NCBI GenBank assembly: GCA_017434685.1
Contig: JAFREV010000095.1
Location: 1-10,582, forward strand
Source: Mogibacterium sp.
Lineage (GTDB): Bacteria; Bacillota; Clostridia; Peptostreptococcales; Anaerovoracaceae
Reading direction: 5' to 3'
DNA: 10,582 nucleotides
Shown here: in pieces, positions 5,655-10,582 of the stretch
How positions within the stretch are numbered: the first letter of the stretch is position 1
How the letters are laid out: each line of letters begins with the position of its first letter
Position numbers and translations under genes: made by a program
Notes under the pieces: model-generated
Database searches by the model: none
What the model was told of the DNA's origin: nothing
The model's input: only the letters and a program-made list of their open reading frames with translations

Positions 5655-8600
5655 TTATTCAACTATTGCGACTTCGCCGTAAACTTTGATTTCCTCGTCC
5701 GGGATATCTACGTTTTCAGGAGCGACGATATTCTCGATGGAACCTGCTTCGTCTTCTTCCTCCTGCTCGGCTTTGCCGTTTACATATTCCTCATAGTCGC
5801 CGTAGTCGACTTCGATGCCGGAATATCTCTTCATACCGGTACCTGCCGGGATGAGTTTTCCGATCATGACGTTCTCCTTGAGACCTTCGAGTCTGTCGGT
5901 TTTGCCCTTGATGGACGCATCCGTGAGAACTCTTGTAGTCTCCTGGAAGGACGCTGCTGAGAGGAACGATGATGTAGCCAAAGCTGCCTTGGTGATACCG
6001 AGGAGCTGTCTGCTTGCTGTAGCAGCTTCTCCGCCTTCGGCCTCTGCGATCTCGTTTGCAGCTTCGATGTCTCTTCTGGAGTACTGGCCGCCCGGCAGCA
6101 GTGATGTGTCGCCGGATTTTTCGACTTTGTACTTCGAGAGCATCTGGCTTACGATAATCTCAATGTGCTTGTCATTGATGTCTACACCCTGGTTCTTATA
6201 TACTCTCTGAACCTCACGGATGAGGTATTCGTATACGCCCTGGACGCCTTTGAGCCTCATGATGTCGTGAGGATCGAGAGGTCCCTTGGTGATCTGTCCG
6301 CCGGCCTGAACTTCGTCGCCGACATTGACATTGAGTCTTGCACCGAACGGGATGAGGTAGCTTCTCTCTCCGCCTTCCTCGTCGACAACAACTTCAGTCA
6401 TGTTGTTCTCGGTAGGCTCGATGGATTTAACTACACCGTCTCCTTCGCAGATTTCTGCGAGACCCTTAGGCTTACGTGCCTCGAAGAGCTCCTCTACTCT
6501 CGGAAGACCCTGCGTGATATCTGATCCCGCAACTCCTCCTGTATGGAATGTTCTCATCGTCAGCTGTGTACCCGGCTCTCCGATGGACTGAGCTGCAATA
6601 ATACCTACAGCTTCGCCAGGGAGTACGAGTCTGCCTGTAGCCATGTTCTTACCGTAGCACTTAGCGCAAAGTCCGCTTGCTGCACGGCATGTCATTGCAG
6701 ATCTGATCTTGACCGTCTCAACTCCTGCATTCTCGATTGCTTCAGCCATGTCATCTGTGATGTACTCGTTAGCAGCTACCATTACTTCGCCTGTCTCAGG
6801 ATTTACGACATCCTCGCTGGCATATCTGCCTGCGATTCTCAGCCAGAGTTTTTCGATTTCTTCTTTACCGTCTCTGAATGCACTGATTTCAATGCCTTCG
6901 TCTGTTCCGCAGTCCTCTTCATTGATGATGATGCTGTGCGAAATATCTACGAGTCTTCTTGTCAGATAACCGGAGTCAGCTGTTCTGAGCGCCGTATCTG
7001 TCAGTCCCTTACGGGCACCGTTTGAAGAAATGAAGTACTCCAGTATGGAGAGTCCCTCACGGAAGTTAGCCTTGATAGGAATCTCTACCGTGTGACCTGT
7101 TGCGTTGGCCATAAGTCCTCTCATTCCGCCGATCTGGCTGATCTGAGATTTGTTACCTCTGGCTCCGGACTTAGCCATGATGTACAGGTTGTTGAGTTTG
7201 CCGAGATTATCCATCAGGGCGTTAGCTGTATCATCTGTAGCATTTCTCCATGTCTCGATGACTTTGTCGTATCTCTCTTTATTGGACATAAGTCCGCGTC
7301 TGTAGAGAGCTTCGTATTCGTCTACTTCCTTCTCGGCAGCTTCTACGATCTCTGTCTTGGCCTCAGGAATCTCCATGTCAGAGATACTGATGGTAACAGC
7401 GCTGACTGTCGAGTAGTGGTAACCCGTATCCTTGATGTAGTCGAGCATGAGGGCTGTTTCGGTGTTGCCGTGAGCCTTGAAGCATGCTGCGATGATCTTT
7501 CCGAGTGCTTTTTTATCGCAAAGGAAGTCAACCTCGAGTGCATACGGATCTTTCTCTCTGTCTACGAAGCCGAGATCCTGTGGGAGTCCCTGGTTGAAGA
7601 TGAATCTTCCGACTGTGGACTCTACCAGCTGACCTTCGTCGCCTTCAAATGCATAACGTCTGACCTTAACCTTGGCGTGAATGCCGACAACACCGGCATT
7701 GTATGCCATGATCATCTCGTCATAGTCTGCGAAGCATTTGCCGTCACCCTTCTCTGCATCACGGTCTCTCTCTTCGCTGCCTTCATATGTCAGATAGTAG
7801 GAGCCGAGGATCATGTCCTGAGTAGGAACCGTGATCGGGCTTCCGTCCTTAGGTGCGAGGATGTTGTTGACCGAGAGCATGAGGAATCTGGCCTCTGCCT
7901 GTGCCTCTACTGAAAGTGGTACGTGTACCGCCATCTGGTCTCCGTCGAAGTCGGCGTTGAACGCTGTACATACGAGCGGATGGAGTTTGATGGCCTTGCC
8001 CTCTACCAGTACCGGCTCGAAAGCCTGGATACCGAGTCTGTGCAGTGTAGGGGCACGGTTCAGCAGTACGGGGTGATCCTTGATGATGTAGTCGAGAACG
8101 TCCCAAACTTCCGGTTCTGCTCTTTCAACCATCATTCTTGCCTGCTTTGTGTTCTGTGCGAGTTCGCGCTCTGTGAGCTCTCTCATGATGAAAGGCTTGA
8201 AGAGCTCGAGTGCCATTGTCTTAGGCAGTCCGCACTGATAGAACTTCAGATCCGGTCCTACTACGATTACGGAACGTCCCGAGAAGTCTACACGCTTACC
8301 AAGGAGGTTCTGTCTGAATCTTCCCTGCTTACCTTTGAGCATGTCGGAAAGTGATTTGAGCTTACGTCCGCCTGCTCCCTGTACCGCACGGCCTCTTCTG
8401 CCGTTGTCGATAAGTGCGTCTACAGACTCCTGCAGCATTCTCTTTTCGTTACGGATGATGATATCCGGAGCGCCGAGTTCGCCGAGTTTTTTAAGTCTGT
8501 TGTTTCTGTTGATAACTCTTCTGTACAGGTCGTTGAGGTCCGATGTCGCGAATCTGCCTCCGTCGAGCTGAACCATAGGTCTCAGTTCAGGCGGAATTAC

Positions 8601-9308
8601 AGGAATTACATCGAGTATCATCCACTCAGGCTTGTTTCCGGACTGCTTGAAAGCCTCGATAACTTCGAGAATCTTTACAAGTCTGATTCTCTTTTGTCCG
8701 GAAGCCTTTTTGAGCTGTTCTCTCAGTTCCTCTGCCATCTCGTCGATGTCGATAGCCTCGAGGAGCTTTTTTACCGACTCGGCTCCCATGCCTGCTTCAA
8801 AAGATTTGCCGTAGATCTCACGAGCTTCGTTGTACTCGTCCTCTTCGAGGATCTGTTTGTACTGAAGCGGTGTGTCGCCCGGATCTGTTACTACATATGA
8901 TGCGAAGTACAGAATCTTTTCGAGTTCCTTTGGTGTCATGTCGAGCACGAGACCGATTCTCGAAGGGATTCCCTTGAAGTACCAGATGTGTGATACAGGC
9001 GAAACGAGTTGAATGTGACCCATTCTCTCTCTTCTGACTTTGGCTTTTGTAACTTCTACTCCGCAGTAAGGGCAGATAAGTCCTTTATAACGGATCTTGT
9101 TGTATTTACCGCATCCGCAAACCCAGTCCTTGGTCGGTCCGAAAATTCTTTCGCAGAAAAGACCGTCGAACTCAGGTTTAAGCGATCTGTAGTTGATTGT
9201 CTCAGGCTTTGTTACCTCACCGTGAGACCAATTGAGCATTTCCTCCGTAGATGCGAGTTTAATCTGCAGGGACTCAATATTTCTGAGATCTTGATTGTTG
9301 TCTGTCAT
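5655..9308 (-). CDS. rpoC: DNA-directed RNA polymerase subunit beta'
   Basis: Beta' forms one jaw of core RNA polymerase and carries the catalytic magnesium site. The 1217 residues are complete and normal for Bacillota. The N-terminal zinc ribbon has Cys64, Cys66, Cys79 and Cys82 (CGC...CPYC). The catalytic NADFDGD motif is at residues 451-457 with all three aspartates. The second zinc site has Cys800, Cys874, Cys881 and Cys884, with the same 74-residue gap as in E. coli. The bridge helix and trigger loop region follows, with AAQSIGEPGTQLTMRTFHTGG at about residues 900-920. There is no large insertion of the kind found in proteobacterial beta' near the trigger loop. The C-terminus ends in a tail rich in Glu and Asp. 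ATG at 9306-9308 follows GGGAGGA (9315-9321); rpoB ends 17 nt upstream, so the two are co-transcribed and probably translationally coordinated. Confidence 0.99.
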   Translation of the reverse strand: MTDNNQDLRNIESLQIKLASTEEMLNWSHGEVTKPETINYRSLKPEFDGLFCERIFGPTKDWVCGCGKYNKIRYKGLICPYCGVEVTKAKVRRERMGHIQLVSPVSHIWYFKGIPSRIGLVLDMTPKELEKILYFASYVVTDPGDTPLQYKQILEEDEYNEAREIYGKSFEAGMGAESVKKLLEAIDIDEMAEELREQLKKASGQKRIRLVKILEVIEAFKQSGNKPEWMILDVIPVIPPELRPMVQLDGGRFATSDLNDLYRRVINRNNRLKKLGELGAPDIIIRNEKRMLQESVDALIDNGRRGRAVQGAGGRKLKSLSDMLKGKQGRFRQNLLGKRVDFSGRSVIVVGPDLKFYQCGLPKTMALELFKPFIMRELTERELAQNTKQARMMVERAEPEVWDVLDYIIKDHPVLLNRAPTLHRLGIQAFEPVLVEGKAIKLHPLVCTAFNADFDGDQMAVHVPLSVEAQAEARFLMLSVNNILAPKDGSPITVPTQDMILGSYYLTYEGSEERDRDAEKGDGKCFADYDEMIMAYNAGVVGIHAKVKVRRYAFEGDEGQLVESTVGRFIFNQGLPQDLGFVDREKDPYALEVDFLCDKKALGKIIAACFKAHGNTETALMLDYIKDTGYHYSTVSAVTISISDMEIPEAKTEIVEAAEKEVDEYEALYRRGLMSNKERYDKVIETWRNATDDTANALMDNLGKLNNLYIMAKSGARGNKSQISQIGGMRGLMANATGHTVEIPIKANFREGLSILEYFISSNGARKGLTDTALRTADSGYLTRRLVDISHSIIINEEDCGTDEGIEISAFRDGKEEIEKLWLRIAGRYASEDVVNPETGEVMVAANEYITDDMAEAIENAGVETVKIRSAMTCRAASGLCAKCYGKNMATGRLVLPGEAVGIIAAQSIGEPGTQLTMRTFHTGGVAGSDITQGLPRVEELFEARKPKGLAEICEGDGVVKSIEPTENNMTEVVVDEEGGERSYLIPFGARLNVNVGDEVQAGGQITKGPLDPHDIMRLKGVQGVYEYLIREVQRVYKNQGVDINDKHIEIIVSQMLSKYKVEKSGDTSLLPGGQYSRRDIEAANEIAEAEGGEAATASRQLLGITKAALATSSFLSAASFQETTRVLTDASIKGKTDRLEGLKENVMIGKLIPAGTGMKRYSGIEVDYGDYEEYVNGKAEQEEEDEAGSIENIVAPENVDIPDEEIKVYGEVAIVE

Positions 9309-9325
9309 GATATTTCCTCCCTTTC

Positions 9326-10582
9326 TTACTCTTCATCATCGGCTGTCTCATCAGCAAATGCTTCTTCTTCGGCAAGTGCTTCGAGACTGTCCATCTCAAC
9401 TGCTTCTGTGAGATCCATGTCAGGTTCAGCAGGTGCTGCCTGTGCCATGCTCTCTACGAGACTTGACAGTGAGTCGAGATCGAGGGCCGGATCATCTGCT
9501 GCCTCTGCTGCATTAATCTCAGCTGCAGTTTCGGTTGCTTCCGCATCTTCTTCCAGCTCTCTCCTTTCGCGCTCTGCTCTTCTGTCATTTTCATTGATCA
9601 TCCTATCGAAAGTGAGTGCACCATCGTACTCGGATGTCTCTCTGATCTTAATCTCGCTATCGTCGCTCGCCTTGGTGCGGATATCGAGGGCCAGAGCCTG
9701 AAGCTCTTTGATGAGAACCTTGAATGACTCAGGAATTCCCGGCTCTGCGATATTGACACCGTTGATGATCGACTCGTATGTCTTGGTACGTCCGATGATA
9801 TCGTCGGACTTGACTGTCAGGATCTCCTGCAGTGTGTATGCAGCACCGTAAGCTTCGAGTGCCCACACCTCCATCTCTCCGAATCTCTGACCACCGAACT
9901 GAGCCTTACCGCCGAGCGGCTGCTGAGTTACGAGTGAGTAAGGTCCGATGGATCTTGCGTGGATCTTGTCGTCTACCAGGTGGTGGAGCTTGAGCATATA
10001 CATGTAACCTACTGTTACAGGGTTATCGAAGTACTCGCCCGTACGTCCGTCTCTGAGCCTCAGCTTACCTGTTTCAGGATAGCCTTCCTCTTTGAGGAGC
10101 TCGATAACGTCTTTTTCGCTTGCTCCGTCGAATACCGGAGTGGATACATACCAGCCCTTGGACTTGGCAGCCAGGCCGAGGTGTACCTCGAGTACCTGTC
10201 CTACGTTCATTCGGGACGGTACACCCAGAGGGTTGAGCATGACCTGCAGCGGCTCACCGTCTTCCTTGAACGGCATGTCTTCCTGAGGCAGGATTCTGGA
10301 GATAACACCCTTGTTACCGTGGCGTCCTGCCATCTTGTCTCCGACATTGATTTTTCTCTTTGTTGCGACGTAAACTCTGACGATTTTGTTGACGCCCGGA
10401 GGAAGCTCCTGGCTGTTGTCTTTGTCAAATACTCTTACGTCGATTACGATACCTTCTTCGCCGTGAGGGAGTTTGAGAGAAGAATCTCTTACTTCCTTGG
10501 ACTTCTCACCGAAGATGGCCCTGAGCATTCTGGCCTCAGGTGTGAGGTCTGTCTCGCTCTTAGGTGTGAGTTTTCCTACGAG
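9326..10582 (-). CDS. rpoB: DNA-directed RNA polymerase subunit beta, C-terminal 418 residues (5' end outside window)
   Basis: This is the C-terminal third of beta. The reading frame is open to the right edge, beginning LVGKLTPKSETDL, so the gene continues outside. Residue numbers here count from the edge. GDKMAGRHGNKG (about 81-92) is the conserved active-site region, followed by MNVGQVLEVHLG, and then HARSIGPYSLVTQQPLGGKAQFGGQRFGEMEVWALEAYGAA in pieces characteristic of the beta clamp segment that packs on beta'. The last 85 or so residues (about 334-418) form a low-complexity acidic and alanine-rich tail ending ADDEE, longer than the E. coli C-terminus. The rifampicin-binding region lies upstream of the window and cannot be assessed. 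The stop TAA at 9326-9328 is 17 nt from the rpoC start. Confidence 0.99.
   Translation of the reverse strand, partial: LVGKLTPKSETDLTPEARMLRAIFGEKSKEVRDSSLKLPHGEEGIVIDVRVFDKDNSQELPPGVNKIVRVYVATKRKINVGDKMAGRHGNKGVISRILPQEDMPFKEDGEPLQVMLNPLGVPSRMNVGQVLEVHLGLAAKSKGWYVSTPVFDGASEKDVIELLKEEGYPETGKLRLRDGRTGEYFDNPVTVGYMYMLKLHHLVDDKIHARSIGPYSLVTQQPLGGKAQFGGQRFGEMEVWALEAYGAAYTLQEILTVKSDDIIGRTKTYESIINGVNIAEPGIPESFKVLIKELQALALDIRTKASDDSEIKIRETSEYDGALTFDRMINENDRRAERERRELEEDAEATETAAEINAAEAADDPALDLDSLSSLVESMAQAAPAEPDMDLTEAVEMDSLEALAEEEAFADETADDEE

Overview
The window is a core information-processing locus read entirely on the minus strand. In transcription order it holds the 3' part of rpoB, then rpoC, rpsL, rpsG, fusA and tuf, an intrinsic terminator, and finally the 5' part of an unrelated small secreted-protein gene. 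The proteins look like those of an anaerobic Bacillota, most likely class Clostridia. S12 has the 13-residue Gram-positive-type insertion, RpoB and RpoC end in acidic tails, Shine-Dalgarno sequences are strong (AAGGAGG type), and base composition is intermediate. This is judged from protein character only; genus cannot be fixed without a search.

Layout from high to low coordinates: rpoB (partial, runs off the right edge) and rpoC are 17 nt apart and form one unit. A 321-nt spacer follows with a 149-nt imperfect dyad, a weak terminator-like hairpin, and a near-consensus sigma-70 promoter (TTGACT, 17 nt, TAAAAT) that should start the str operon (rpsL-rpsG-fusA-tuf). The rpsL-rpsG spacer (265 nt) contains three consecutive hairpins and a possible 26-codon ORF with its own Shine-Dalgarno. 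The rpsG-fusA spacer (194 nt) holds two further dyads and an AT-rich possible weak promoter. The fusA-tuf spacer (123 nt) contains a rearranged partial copy of tuf itself, folded into a hairpin. After tuf comes a 100-nt structured 3'UTR, then a 12-bp terminator. Beyond it a separate promoter (TTTACA, 17 nt, TATAAT) drives a gene for an exported protein of unknown function that runs off the left edge.

Together the genes supply the two large RNA polymerase subunits, two 30S proteins and the two main elongation factors. The gene content is ordinary. The unusual part is the spacers: they are longer than typical for these operons and carry dyads, including a tuf-derived segment. No defence system, CRISPR array, insertion sequence, tRNA or rRNA is visible. 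The plus strand has long open frames but none that looks like a real gene.
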